A stretch of DNA of 64,000 bases from contig NZ_JANTEZ010000007.1 of the NCBI RefSeq assembly GCF_024978135.1, forward strand, positions 56,782 to 120,781, in the 5' to 3' direction. Made by a program: the position numbers and the translations under genes. The DNA comes from Herbiconiux gentiana (lineage in GTDB: Bacteria > Actinomycetota > Actinomycetes > Actinomycetales > Microbacteriaceae). The notes under the pieces are model-generated. The model saw only the letters and a list, made by a program, of their open reading frames with translations, ran no database searches and had not been told where the DNA came from. Shown one piece after another: positions 49,648 through 57,972 of the stretch; positions within the stretch are counted from its first letter, which is position 1; each line of letters starts with the position of its first letter.

Positions 49648-51078
49648 ATGACGGCAGCGGTGGCGGCGGTCGATCTCGGGGCGACCAGCGGGCGGGTGAT
49701 GCTCGGCTACGTCGGGCACGACGAGCTTCGGCTCGTGCCCGTCGCGCGCTTCCCCAACAACCCCGTGCGGGTGGCCGACGGGCTGCACTGGAACATCCTC
49801 GAGCTCTACCGCAGCGTCACCGCCGGCCTCGCGTCGGCGGTGCGCGACGAACCCGGGCTCGAGAGCATCGGCATCGACTCCTGGGCCGTCGACTACGCGC
49901 TCCTCGACGGCGAGCGGATGCTCGGCACACCGTTCCACTACCGCGACGAGCGCACCGCCCGCGGTGTCGAGCTCACCCACGAGAAGGTGCCGTTCGACGA
50001 GCTCTACCGCCGCAGCGGACTGCAGTTCCTGCCCTTCAACACGCTCTACCAGCTCGCCGCCGAGCAGGAGGGCGGGTGGCTCGACCGCGCAGACACGATG
50101 CTCCTCATCCCCGACCTGATCGCCTTCTGGCTGACAGGCAGCCGCCGCGCGGAGGCGACCAACGCCTCCACGACCGGGCTGCTCGATCCACGCACGGGTG
50201 GCTGGGACGACGCCCTCGTCGAGCAGCTCGGCATCCCCCGCCGCCTCCTGCCCGAGCCGGTGCGGCCCGGGCACGAGATCGGGCCGCTGCTGCCCGCGGT
50301 GGCCGCCGAGCTGGGTGCACCCGCCGGGCTCACCGTCACCGCGATCGGGTCGCACGACACCGCCTCGGCCGTGGCCGCCGTGCCCGCGACCGAGCCGGGG
50401 TTCGCCTACATCTCCAGCGGCACGTGGTCGCTCGTGGGGGTCGAGCTCGAGCATCCGGTGATCACCGAGGCCAGCCGGGCCGCGAACTTCACCAACGAGG
50501 GCGGCGTCGACGGGCGGGTGCGCTTCTTGCAGAACGTCTCGGGGCTGTGGCTGCTGTCGGAGTCGGTGCGGCAGTGGGAGCGCGAGTCGGGCGGGCCGAT
50601 CGCCCTGCCCGAGCTGCTGGCCGCCGCCACCGCCGTCACCCGTCATGTGCCCGTGTTCGACGCGGGCGACCCCGTGTTCATCGCGCCCGGCGACATGCCC
50701 GCCCGCATCGCGACGTGGTTCGCGGATCGGGGGCTCGCGGCACCGGGCTCGCGGGCCGAGGTCACCCGCAGCATCCTGGAGAGCCTCGCCGACGCCTACG
50801 CGCGCTCGATCCGGCAGGCCGCCGAGCTCTCGGGGCAGCCGGTCTCGGTCGTGCACGTCGTGGGCGGAGGCTCGCAGAACGCGTTGCTCTGCCAGCTCAC
50901 CGCCGACCGCACCGGTCTGCCCGTGCTCGCGGGGCCGGTCGAGGCGACGGCGATCGGGAACGTGCTGGTGCAGGCCCGGGCGCGCGGCCTGGTGGCGGGC
51001 GACTCGAGCCTGGAGGCGCTGCGGGCGCTGGTGGCGCGCACCTTCGCGCCGACCCGGTACTCCCCCGCGGCGCGCTGA
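49648..51078 (+). CDS. rhaB: Rhamnulokinase
   Basis: A 476-aa FGGY-family kinase phosphorylating L-rhamnulose. RhaB-specific features are AAVDLGATSGRVMLGYV, GLHWNILELYRSVTAGL, GIDSWAVDYALLDGERMLGTPFHYRDERT, QFLPFNTLYQLAAEQ, GSHDTASAVAAVP and YISSGTWSLVGVELEHPVI, with the C-terminal VHVVGGGSQNALLCQLTADRTGLPVLAGPVEATAIGN (in pieces). It lies directly behind the aldolase fusion and completes the rhamnose pathway with RhaM and RhaI. The stop codon is embedded in a hairpin shared with the convergent DeoR gene. Confidence 0.94.
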   Translation: MTAAVAAVDLGATSGRVMLGYVGHDELRLVPVARFPNNPVRVADGLHWNILELYRSVTAGLASAVRDEPGLESIGIDSWAVDYALLDGERMLGTPFHYRDERTARGVELTHEKVPFDELYRRSGLQFLPFNTLYQLAAEQEGGWLDRADTMLLIPDLIAFWLTGSRRAEATNASTTGLLDPRTGGWDDALVEQLGIPRRLLPEPVRPGHEIGPLLPAVAAELGAPAGLTVTAIGSHDTASAVAAVPATEPGFAYISSGTWSLVGVELEHPVITEASRAANFTNEGGVDGRVRFLQNVSGLWLLSESVRQWERESGGPIALPELLAAATAVTRHVPVFDAGDPVFIAPGDMPARIATWFADRGLAAPGSRAEVTRSILESLADAYARSIRQAAELSGQPVSVVHVVGGGSQNALLCQLTADRTGLPVLAGPVEATAIGNVLVQARARGLVAGDSSLEALRALVARTFAPTRYSPAAR

Positions 51079-51106
51079 GCGGGGCCCGGCGCCCGCGGCT
51101 CAGCGC
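51072..51106. terminator. Bidirectional hairpin covering both stop codons of rhaB and the DeoR gene
   Basis: GCGCTGAGC (51072-51080) pairs with GCTCAGCGC (51098-51106), and inside it GGGC pairs with GCCC. The rhaB TGA and the DeoR stop are both within the arms, a compact solution for two convergent genes. Confidence 0.65.
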
Positions 51107-51858
51107 AGCTCGACCACGTCGCGGAACTCGTCGAGGCGCGGGTCGGCCGGCGCGAGCTCGGTGATCAGCACGGCCGCCCGGGAGAGCTCGAACGAGGCGG
51201 CGGTCGACTGCTGCTGCAGCTTCGACGAGTCGATGCAGAGCACGAGCTCCTTCGCCACGCGGAAGAAGGCCCGCTTCATCTGCGCCTCGGCGAGCGAGAC
51301 CTCGGTGGTGCCGTAGCCGCTGTCGATGGCACTGGCCGAGGCGAAGAAGCGCAGGTAGCGCAGCGACTCCGCGGCCTGCACGGCGAGGGGGCCCACGAAG
51401 GTGTCGGTCGACTCCTCCGTCTCGCCGCCGATCAGGATGGGGGTGACCCCCGGCGCGGCCTTCAGCACCGCGTAGGTCGGGTAGGAGTTCGTGGCCACCG
51501 TGAGACCCGAGCGCGGCCCGAGCCGCTCCGCCAGGGTGATCACCGTGGTCGACGCGTCGAACGCGATCGACCCGAAGCGCGGCACCAGGGCCAGCGCCTT
51601 CTCGGCGATGATCTCCTTGGCGCGGGAGTGCTCCGACTGCCGCTCGCCGAACGGCCGGGGCCCGATCACCGAGATCGCGCCGCCGCGCACCCGGCGCAGC
51701 AGGCCCTCCCCCTCGAGGTCGGCGAGGTCGCGCCGCACGGTCATCACCGACACGTCGAGCGCCGCCGCGGCCTCGGTGAGGCGCACGACGTTGTCGCGCT
51801 CGAGGATGGCCAGCAGCTGCTCGCGCCGCCGCTCGGACTCGGTCAAAAGGGGCATCAT
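51100..51858 (-). CDS. DeoR-family transcriptional regulator (second copy)
   Basis: A 252-aa regulator with HTH SERRREQLLAILERDNVVRLTEAAAALDVSVMTVRRDLADLEGEGLLRRVRGGA (in pieces) and sensor-domain motifs IAFDASTTVITLAERL, ATNSYPTYAVL, GGETEESTDTFVGP and IDSGYGTTEVSLAEAQMKRAF. ATG 51858 or 51855; GGAGG precedes. It is convergent with rhaB and divergent from the 52-63 kb sugar gene string, whose promoter region holds TGTTACAT-type sequences also found near its own start (GATGTTACATC at 51885-51895). It is a good candidate regulator of that string and of itself. Confidence 0.88.
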   Translation of the reverse strand: MMPLLTESERRREQLLAILERDNVVRLTEAAAALDVSVMTVRRDLADLEGEGLLRRVRGGAISVIGPRPFGERQSEHSRAKEIIAEKALALVPRFGSIAFDASTTVITLAERLGPRSGLTVATNSYPTYAVLKAAPGVTPILIGGETEESTDTFVGPLAVQAAESLRYLRFFASASAIDSGYGTTEVSLAEAQMKRAFFRVAKELVLCIDSSKLQQQSTAASFELSRAAVLITELAPADPRLDEFRDVVELR

Positions 51859-51968
51859 CGCCTCCGTTACCTGGTTGTGATGTTGATGTTACATCGGCGC
51901 CGAGATCTAACAAACGGCTCTCCGGATGCCCGGAATCACGCCACCCGGATATGTCTCCTCACAATTCG

Positions 51969-52019
51969 TTGACACACCCGAAAAGGCGGTGTTACATTCC
52001 CCTCGTGGTTCAGTGAACC
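51969..52019 (+). promoter_or_regulatory. Promoter/operator region of the 52-63 kb sugar gene string
   Basis: TTGACA (51969-51974), 17 nt, TTACAT (51992-51997; TACATT with 18 nt) is a strong promoter. CGGTGTTACATT overlaps the -10 and matches the aldolase promoter box. The perfect inverted repeat GGTTCA-G-TGAACC (52007-52019) sits at the expected start site and contains GTTCAGTGAA, the second shared box. The leader to ATG 52082 is about 75 nt. Confidence 0.7.
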
Positions 52020-52081
52020 CGAAGATCGGCAGCGTCGCCGAGTCCGTGAGGCGACGCCTGAAACAGTGAAGGGTGTCGAAG

Positions 52082-53323
52082 ATGACCTCCGAGACTTACG
52101 ACAACGTCGTCTCCCAGACCGCCGCGTTCGACCGCGTGCTCGAGGCCGGCCAGGGCGTGGTGCGCTTCGCGCCGGCGTGGGTGCCGCGGGCGTTCTGCAC
52201 GCCGGGCCGGCGAATCCGACTGCACCCCGACGACTACTTCCCCTTCGAGCAGACCCGCGGCGGGATCGACGAGCGCTGGCTCGCCAGCACCATCCGCGCC
52301 GACAACGGCCCGCTCACGGGAGCGCACGAGGGTCTGAGCCTCGTGGTCGACCCCGAGGGCGGCCTGCTGCCGTTCGACGAGTTCGTCGAGCACCACAAGG
52401 CCGACGTCATCGGCGAGCGCCTGTGGAACGGCTTCGGCGGCTGGAGCATGTACTCGAAGTTCTACGACAACCTGCAGCCGCTGCCGTTCCACGTGCACCA
52501 CTCCGACGAGAAGGCCGCGCTGGTCGGCAAGGTCGGCAAGCCCGAGGCGTACTACTACTCGCCGCACATGAACAACTACCTCGGCGACCAGGCCGTCTCC
52601 TTCCTCGGCCTGCAGCCGAACACCACCCGCGCCCAGCTCAAGGAGCGTCTCGAGCGCTTCGTCGAGGGCGGCGACAACCGCATCACCGACTACTCCCTCG
52701 GCTACCGCACCCAGCTCGGCACCGGCTGGGACATCCCGGCCGGCGTGCTGCACGCCCCCGCCAGCATCTGCACCTACGAGCCGCAGTCGGCGAGCGACGT
52801 CTTCTGCATGTGCGAGTCGTGGAGCAACAACCGCGAGGTGCCCGCCGAGCTGCTCTGGAAGGACGTGCCGCACGAGCACCACGGCGACTTCGAGTTCCTG
52901 CTCGATCTGCTCGACTGGGAGAAGAACGTCGACACCGACTTCGTGCCGAACCGCTTCATGGTGCCTTACGCCACCGAGACCTCGGCTGCCGACGGCGGAC
53001 GCGCCTACGTCGAGAACTGGATCGTCTTCCGCTCCGACTCGTTCAGCGCCAAAGAGCTCACCGTGCGCCCCGGTCAGAGCGTGACCGTCACCGACCAGGA
53101 TGCGTACGGAGCGATCGTCGTGCAGGGCGTCGGCTCGTTCGGCGGCCACGACACCCAGGCCGCCACGGTCATCCGCTTCGGGCAGCTGAGCCAGGACGAG
53201 TTCTTCGTCTCCGCCCCCGCCGCCCAGGCCGGTGTCACGGTCACCAACCGCAGCAGCACCGACGATCTCGTGGTGCTGAAGCACTTCGGGCCCGGAAACG
53301 TGGAGCTCGGTCCCGTTGAGTGA
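52082..53323 (+). CDS. Cupin-fold protein related to type I phosphomannose isomerase
   Basis: A 413-aa protein. PLPFHVHHSDEKAALVGKVGKPEAYYYSPH (in pieces) carries the metal-binding His-x-His/Glu pattern and the GK-x-E-A motif of type I phosphomannose isomerases, and IPAGVLHAPASICTYEPQ corresponds to their IPAG-x-H-A segment. A second barrel-like region (TVRPGQSVTVTDQDAYGAIVVQG) follows. It is longer and divergent from true ManA, so an aldose-ketose or keto-sugar isomerase for an unusual sugar is a reasonable but unproven idea. ATG 52082 has GAAGGG 8 nt upstream. First gene of the string. It overlaps the epimerase start by a few bases. Confidence 0.65.
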   Translation: MTSETYDNVVSQTAAFDRVLEAGQGVVRFAPAWVPRAFCTPGRRIRLHPDDYFPFEQTRGGIDERWLASTIRADNGPLTGAHEGLSLVVDPEGGLLPFDEFVEHHKADVIGERLWNGFGGWSMYSKFYDNLQPLPFHVHHSDEKAALVGKVGKPEAYYYSPHMNNYLGDQAVSFLGLQPNTTRAQLKERLERFVEGGDNRITDYSLGYRTQLGTGWDIPAGVLHAPASICTYEPQSASDVFCMCESWSNNREVPAELLWKDVPHEHHGDFEFLLDLLDWEKNVDTDFVPNRFMVPYATETSAADGGRAYVENWIVFRSDSFSAKELTVRPGQSVTVTDQDAYGAIVVQGVGSFGGHDTQAATVIRFGQLSQDEFFVSAPAAQAGVTVTNRSSTDDLVVLKHFGPGNVELGPVE

Positions 53324-54323
53324 CGCAGCCACCGCCTTCGGCACCCCGATCGACGAGGCCCTCCTGCGGGTCGGCTCGCTCGACCAGATCGCGCGCGTCG
53401 ACCGCTTCGTCGACGACGACGGGCCCTCCCGGGGCGCCCGGCGTCTGCGGGTCGTGAACGGGGGCGGGCTCGAGTTCGACGTGCTCCCCGACCGGGGCCT
53501 CGACATCGGTGCGGCCTCGTTCCGGGGGCTGCCCCTGGCCTGGCTCTCCTCGACGGGCTTCACCCGCCCCGACGCCTACGACTCCGACGGTCGCGGCTGG
53601 CTGCGCTCGTTCGGCGGCGGGCTCGTGACCACCTGCGGCCTGAACAGCTTCGGCCCTCCGACCCACGACGAGGACGGCGTGGTGGGCATGCACGGCCCCT
53701 ACAGCAACCTCTCGGCCCGCCTGATCTCGACCGAGGCGACGACCGAGGCCGTGACCGTCGTCGGCGAAGTGCGTCAGACCTCGGTGTTCGGCGAGAACCT
53801 CCTGCTCCGCCGAACCATCACCTCCCCCGTCGGCTCCTCGTCGTTCACCATCGACGACCTCGTCACCAACGAGGCCGAGACCGCAAGCCCGCACATGGTG
53901 CTCTACCACGTGAACCTCGGCTGGCCGCTGCTCGACACCGGTTCGACCATCGACATCCCCGCCGCGAGCGTCGAGCCCCGCGACCCGGATGCGGCGGCCG
54001 GCTTCGACGAGCGCGCCGCGGTCGGCGAGCCCACGGTGGGGTTCCGCGAGCAGGTCTTCGTGCACACCGCCGGCGAGGAGCACGTCGCCCGGGTGACCAA
54101 CCCCGACCGGGGGCTGCGGTTCACCCTCCGCTACTCCGAGACCCTTCCGGCGATCTTCCAGTGGAAGCTGACCGCGACCAAGCACTTCGTGCTCGGCCTC
54201 GAGCCGGCGAACACCCCTGAGATCCAGGGCCGGGCCGCCGCCCGCGAGCGCGGCGTGCTGCCGCGACTCGAGCCCGGTGAGAGCCGGAGCTACTCGATCG
54301 GGATCGAGGTGAGCACGTCATGA
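53316..54323 (+). CDS. Aldose 1-epimerase family protein (DUF4432)
   Basis: A 335-aa galactose-mutarotase-fold protein starting at TTG 53316, overlapping the cupin stop. Features are RRLRVVNGGGLEFDVLPDRGLDIGAASFRGLPLAWLSS, LVTTCGLNSFGPPTHDEDGVVGMHGPYSNLSA and PHMVLYHVNLGWPLLD (in pieces), typical of the DUF4432 branch. These proteins are found in sugar clusters and are assumed to interconvert sugar anomers or epimers. TTG is the only sensible start here. The stop overlaps the ATPase gene (ATGA). Confidence 0.82.
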   Translation: MSDAATAFGTPIDEALLRVGSLDQIARVDRFVDDDGPSRGARRLRVVNGGGLEFDVLPDRGLDIGAASFRGLPLAWLSSTGFTRPDAYDSDGRGWLRSFGGGLVTTCGLNSFGPPTHDEDGVVGMHGPYSNLSARLISTEATTEAVTVVGEVRQTSVFGENLLLRRTITSPVGSSSFTIDDLVTNEAETASPHMVLYHVNLGWPLLDTGSTIDIPAASVEPRDPDAAAGFDERAAVGEPTVGFREQVFVHTAGEEHVARVTNPDRGLRFTLRYSETLPAIFQWKLTATKHFVLGLEPANTPEIQGRAAARERGVLPRLEPGESRSYSIGIEVSTS

Positions 54324-55837
54324 CCGATGCGCCTCTGCTGCAGCTCACCGGCGTGAGCAAGTCGTTCGGCGCGGTCGCCGCCCTGGTGCGAGCCGACCTG
54401 ACTCTGGAGGCCGGCAGCATCCACGCCCTCGTCGGCGAGAACGGCGCCGGCAAGTCGACCCTCGTGAAGATCGTCGGCGGGCTCTACCAGCGCGACGGCG
54501 GCGAGTTCACGCTCGAGGGCCGGAGCGTCGACTTCCACAGCACCCGCGACGCCAAAGAGGCCGGCATCGCGGTGATCTACCAGGAGCCGACCCTCTTCCC
54601 CGACTTCACCGTCGCCGAGAACATCTTCGTCGGCCGCCAGCCGTACACGAAGCTGGGCCTGCTCGACCGGGCCAGGATGCGCCGCGAGACGCGCGAGCTC
54701 ACCCAGCGACTCGGTGTGCCGATCGATCCCGACCGCGAGGCGCGAGGCCTCTCCATCGCCGACCAGCAGGTGGTCGAGATCGCCAAGTCGATCTCCGTCG
54801 GCGCGAAGGTCATCATCATGGACGAGCCGACCGCCGCCCTCTCGGGGGTCGAGGTCGACCGCCTGATGGGCATCGCCCGCCAGCTTCGCGACGAGGGCAA
54901 GGGGCTCATCTTCATCTCGCACCGCTTCGACGAGGTGTTCGCGCTCTGCGACAGGATCACGGTGATGCGCGACGGCACGTACATCGCCACCAACACCACC
55001 AGCGAGACCACCGAGGACACGATCATCCGCCAGATGGTGGGGCGCAGCGTCGAGAACCTGTTCCCGAAGCAGGAGACCACGGCGGGCGCCCCGGTGCTCG
55101 AGGTCGACGACCTCACCAGCGTCGGGGTGTTCGAGAACGTCAGCTTCTCCGTGCGGGCCGGCGAGATCGTCTGCTTCGCCGGGCTCGTCGGGGCCGGCCG
55201 CAGCGAGATCGCCCGGGCCGTGTTCGGGGTCGACCGCTACGACTCCGGTTCGGTGCGCGTCGGCGGTTCGGCGGTGCCCGCCAAGAATCCGGCCGCGGCG
55301 ATGAGACTCGGGATGGGCTTCGTCCCCGAGGACCGTCGCAAGCAGGGCCTCGCGATGGAGGCGGGCGTGCAGTCGAACATCACCCTCGCCATCCGCGACC
55401 GCCTGTCGAAGTTCGGCTTCATCACGGCCTCGATGGAGGAGCCGAGCGCCCGCACCTGGGCCACGCGACTGCAGGTGAAGACCCACGCGCTCGACACCGA
55501 GGCCTCGATGCTCTCGGGGGGCAACCAGCAGAAGGTCGTGCTCGGCAAGTGGCTCGCCACCCAGCCGAAGATCCTGATCGTCGACGAGCCCACCCGCGGC
55601 ATCGACGTCGGCACGAAATCGGAGGTGCACCGGCTGCTCTCCGAGCTGGCCGCCACCGGCGTCGCCGTGCTGATGATCTCGTCGGAGCTGCCCGAGGTGC
55701 TCGGCATGGCCGATCGCGTGCTCGTGGTGCGCGAGGGCCGCATCACGGCCGAGATCGCTCGGGCCGATGCCACCCCCGAGAACGTCATGTACGCGGCCAC
55801 CCACGCCGCCGGCGACGACAGGGAGACCGCAGCATGA
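54320..55837 (+). CDS. rhaT: Rhamnose-type ABC transporter ATP-binding protein (RhaT)
   Basis: A 505-aa tandem ATPase. Domain 1 has GENGAGKST near residue 39, VIYQEPTLFPDFTVAENIFVGRQP and VIIMDEPTAALSG. Domain 2 has the degenerate GLVGAGRSEIARAVFGVDRYDSG and [39 protein letters not shown] (in pieces). The layout is that of CUT2 importers (rhamnose, ribose, AI-2). Rhamnose is favoured by the partner RhaS-like binding protein. Overlaps its permease gene by ATGA. Confidence 0.9.
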   Translation: MTDAPLLQLTGVSKSFGAVAALVRADLTLEAGSIHALVGENGAGKSTLVKIVGGLYQRDGGEFTLEGRSVDFHSTRDAKEAGIAVIYQEPTLFPDFTVAENIFVGRQPYTKLGLLDRARMRRETRELTQRLGVPIDPDREARGLSIADQQVVEIAKSISVGAKVIIMDEPTAALSGVEVDRLMGIARQLRDEGKGLIFISHRFDEVFALCDRITVMRDGTYIATNTTSETTEDTIIRQMVGRSVENLFPKQETTAGAPVLEVDDLTSVGVFENVSFSVRAGEIVCFAGLVGAGRSEIARAVFGVDRYDSGSVRVGGSAVPAKNPAAAMRLGMGFVPEDRRKQGLAMEAGVQSNITLAIRDRLSKFGFITASMEEPSARTWATRLQVKTHALDTEASMLSGGNQQKVVLGKWLATQPKILIVDEPTRGIDVGTKSEVHRLLSELAATGVAVLMISSELPEVLGMADRVLVVREGRITAEIARADATPENVMYAATHAAGDDRETAA

Positions 55838-56862
55838 GCGTCACGCACACCGTCCCCCCGATCGAGACCGGACGAAGCGGCCTGCAGAAGCTGCTGCGCG
55901 CACGCGAGTCCGGGCTCGTCGTGCTCATCGTGGCCCTGATCGCGGTGACCGCCGCCATCCAGCCCACGTTCCTGTTCAGCGACGGCGGCTGGCGTGAACT
56001 GCTGCGGCAGCCCACGATCCTCATCCTGATCGCGCTCGGCGAGGCGATCGTCATCATCACGCGCAACATCGACCTGTCGATCGGGTCGATCCTGTGCCTG
56101 TCGACCTACACCTCGGGCTGGCTGTTCGCGAACGTCGAGGGCATCCCGATCGTGCTGGTCGTGCTGATCGGGGTGGCGCTCGGCGCGTTCCTCGGTCTCA
56201 TCAACGGTCTGCTCGTGGCGTTCCTCCGGGTGCCGTCGCTGGTCATCACACTGGGCACGCTCTACGCCTACCGCGGCATCGCCATCCTCTGGATCGGGCC
56301 GCACTTCATCCGGTCCAGCTGGCTCCCGCCCGAGTTCAGGGCCCTCGGCACGATGCAGTGGGTGGGGATCCCGGTGCTGCTGCTGCTCGTGCTGATCGTG
56401 GTGCTCATCGTCGGCTGGTTCATGACCAGCCGACGGGCCGGCCGCGACCTGTACGCCCTCGGCTCGAACCCCGAGGCCGCGAAGCTCTTCGGCCTCAGCG
56501 AGCGCCGCCTGACCCTGAACGCCTTCGTGACGAGCGGCGCCCTCGCCGGTCTCGGCGGGCTGGTCTACCTCTCGATCTACGCCACCGGCGATGCTCGAGT
56601 GGGAACGGGCTACGAGCTCGAGGCGGTCGCCGCGGCGGTCGTCGGAGGGGTCGCCATCGTCGGCGGGTCGGGCACCATCTGGGGCGTCGCCCTCGGCGCC
56701 TTCTTCCTCGCCACGATCAGTTCCGCGCTGCCGGTGCTCGGGGTGCCGAGTCTCTGGCAGCAGGCCATCGTCGGCATCTTCATCGTCGGCGCCATCCTGC
56801 TCGACCGCGTGCTGTTCCTCAGCCGAACACGGCGCGCCAAGCGAAAGGGGAGCGAGTCATGA
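55834..56862 (+). CDS. rhaP: Rhamnose-type ABC transporter permease 1 (RhaP)
   Basis: A 342-aa polytopic permease. ILIALGEAIVIITRNIDLSIGSILCLSTYTSGWLF contains the CUT2 signature (NIDLSIGS). FLRVPSLVITLGTLYAYRGIAILWIGP, LYALGSNPEAAKLFGLSERRLTLNAFVTSGALAGLGG and VVGGVAIVGGSGTIWGVALGA (in pieces) continue the family pattern. It probably forms a heterodimer with the next gene product. Start and stop overlap neighbours by 4 nt. Confidence 0.9.
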   Translation: MSVTHTVPPIETGRSGLQKLLRARESGLVVLIVALIAVTAAIQPTFLFSDGGWRELLRQPTILILIALGEAIVIITRNIDLSIGSILCLSTYTSGWLFANVEGIPIVLVVLIGVALGAFLGLINGLLVAFLRVPSLVITLGTLYAYRGIAILWIGPHFIRSSWLPPEFRALGTMQWVGIPVLLLLVLIVVLIVGWFMTSRRAGRDLYALGSNPEAAKLFGLSERRLTLNAFVTSGALAGLGGLVYLSIYATGDARVGTGYELEAVAAAVVGGVAIVGGSGTIWGVALGAFFLATISSALPVLGVPSLWQQAIVGIFIVGAILLDRVLFLSRTRRAKRKGSES

Positions 56863-57917
56863 GCCAGACCACCCTCGCACCGTCCGCCTCCTCTCCCGCC
56901 CCCGAGCGGCAGTACCTGAAGCACGGCAAGCCGCTGTGGCGCCGGGGCCTGCTCCGAACCGAGTCCGCGATCATCCTGGCGGTGGTGCTGCTCGTCGTGA
57001 TCGCCACCTTCACGGTGCCGTTCTTCGCCCAGCCGTACACCTATCAGACGATGATCCTGAACGCGGCACCGGTGCTGCTCATGCTGCTGCCGGTGACGCT
57101 GATCATCATCACGGGCGACATCGACCTGTCGGTGGGCAGCGTGCTCGGCTTCTCGAGCGCGATCTTCGGTCTGGCCTTCCAGGCCGGGGTGCCGATCGGT
57201 GTCGCCGCCGTGCTCGGGGTGCTGGCCGGTGGTCTCGTGGGGGTGCTGAACGGGGTGCTCGTCACGATCGTCGGACTGCCCTCGCTGGCGGTGACGATCG
57301 GCACGCTGGCCCTGTTCCGCGGCATCGCGGTCGGGCTGCTCGGCACCACCTCGATCACCACCTTCCCCACCGACATCACCCGCGCGATGACGGCACCGCT
57401 CGGCGGACTGCCCGTGCCGGTGGTGACGCTCGCGATCGTCATCCTGGCGCTCGTGTTCGGCGCACTCCTGCACTTCACACCGTTCGGCCGCGGGGTGTTC
57501 GCCATCGGCCTCAGCCCCGAGAACGCCGCCTTCTCCGGCGTGCGGGTGAACCGCACCCGGCTCATCCTGTTCGTCATGAGCAGCCTGGTGGCCGGGGCCA
57601 CCGGGGTCTACTTCACGCTGCAGTACTCCAACGCGATCGGCACCAACGGGCTCGGCTTCGAGCTGCAGGTGGTGACGGCGATCGTGCTGGGCGGCGTGTC
57701 GATCTGGGGCGGCAAGGGCACCATCCTCGGCGCCCTCGCCGGCGGCGTGCTGATCGCGGCCCTGAACAAGACGCTCCAGCTGGCCGGCATCGGCTCCGAC
57801 ACCATCAGCATCGTCACCGGTGTCGCCCTCATCTTCTCCGTCGTCGTGGCGAGTGTCGCGGGCTTCATCTCCCGCCGACGACGGTCGAAGGCCACCGCGG
57901 TCGCGGTCGGCACCTGA
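56859..57917 (+). CDS. rhaQ: Rhamnose-type ABC transporter permease 2 (RhaQ)
   Basis: A 352-aa permease, paralogue of the preceding one, with APVLLMLLPVTLIIITGDIDLSVGSVLGFSSAIFGLAF (signature GDIDLSVGS), IVGLPSLAVTIGTLALFRGIAVGLLG, FAIGLSPENAAFSGVRVNRTRL and VLGGVSIWGGKGTILGALAGG (in pieces). The N-terminal 40 residues are cytoplasmic and Pro/Ser-rich. The existence of two distinct permeases fits the RhaP/RhaQ pair of rhamnose transporters and also LsrC/LsrD. Confidence 0.9.
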   Translation: MSQTTLAPSASSPAPERQYLKHGKPLWRRGLLRTESAIILAVVLLVVIATFTVPFFAQPYTYQTMILNAAPVLLMLLPVTLIIITGDIDLSVGSVLGFSSAIFGLAFQAGVPIGVAAVLGVLAGGLVGVLNGVLVTIVGLPSLAVTIGTLALFRGIAVGLLGTTSITTFPTDITRAMTAPLGGLPVPVVTLAIVILALVFGALLHFTPFGRGVFAIGLSPENAAFSGVRVNRTRLILFVMSSLVAGATGVYFTLQYSNAIGTNGLGFELQVVTAIVLGGVSIWGGKGTILGALAGGVLIAALNKTLQLAGIGSDTISIVTGVALIFSVVVASVAGFISRRRRSKATAVAVGT

Positions 57918-57972
57918 CGCACTCCGTTCCCACCACCCCTGCACCACGATCACATCGACGAAAGGCAGAACA

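Noticed and set aside
47215..51164. Very long open frames (about 1200 codons) on both strands
   Set aside because: They are overlapping-frame shadows of the DeoR, RhaEW and RhaB genes, which have clear motifs and starts.
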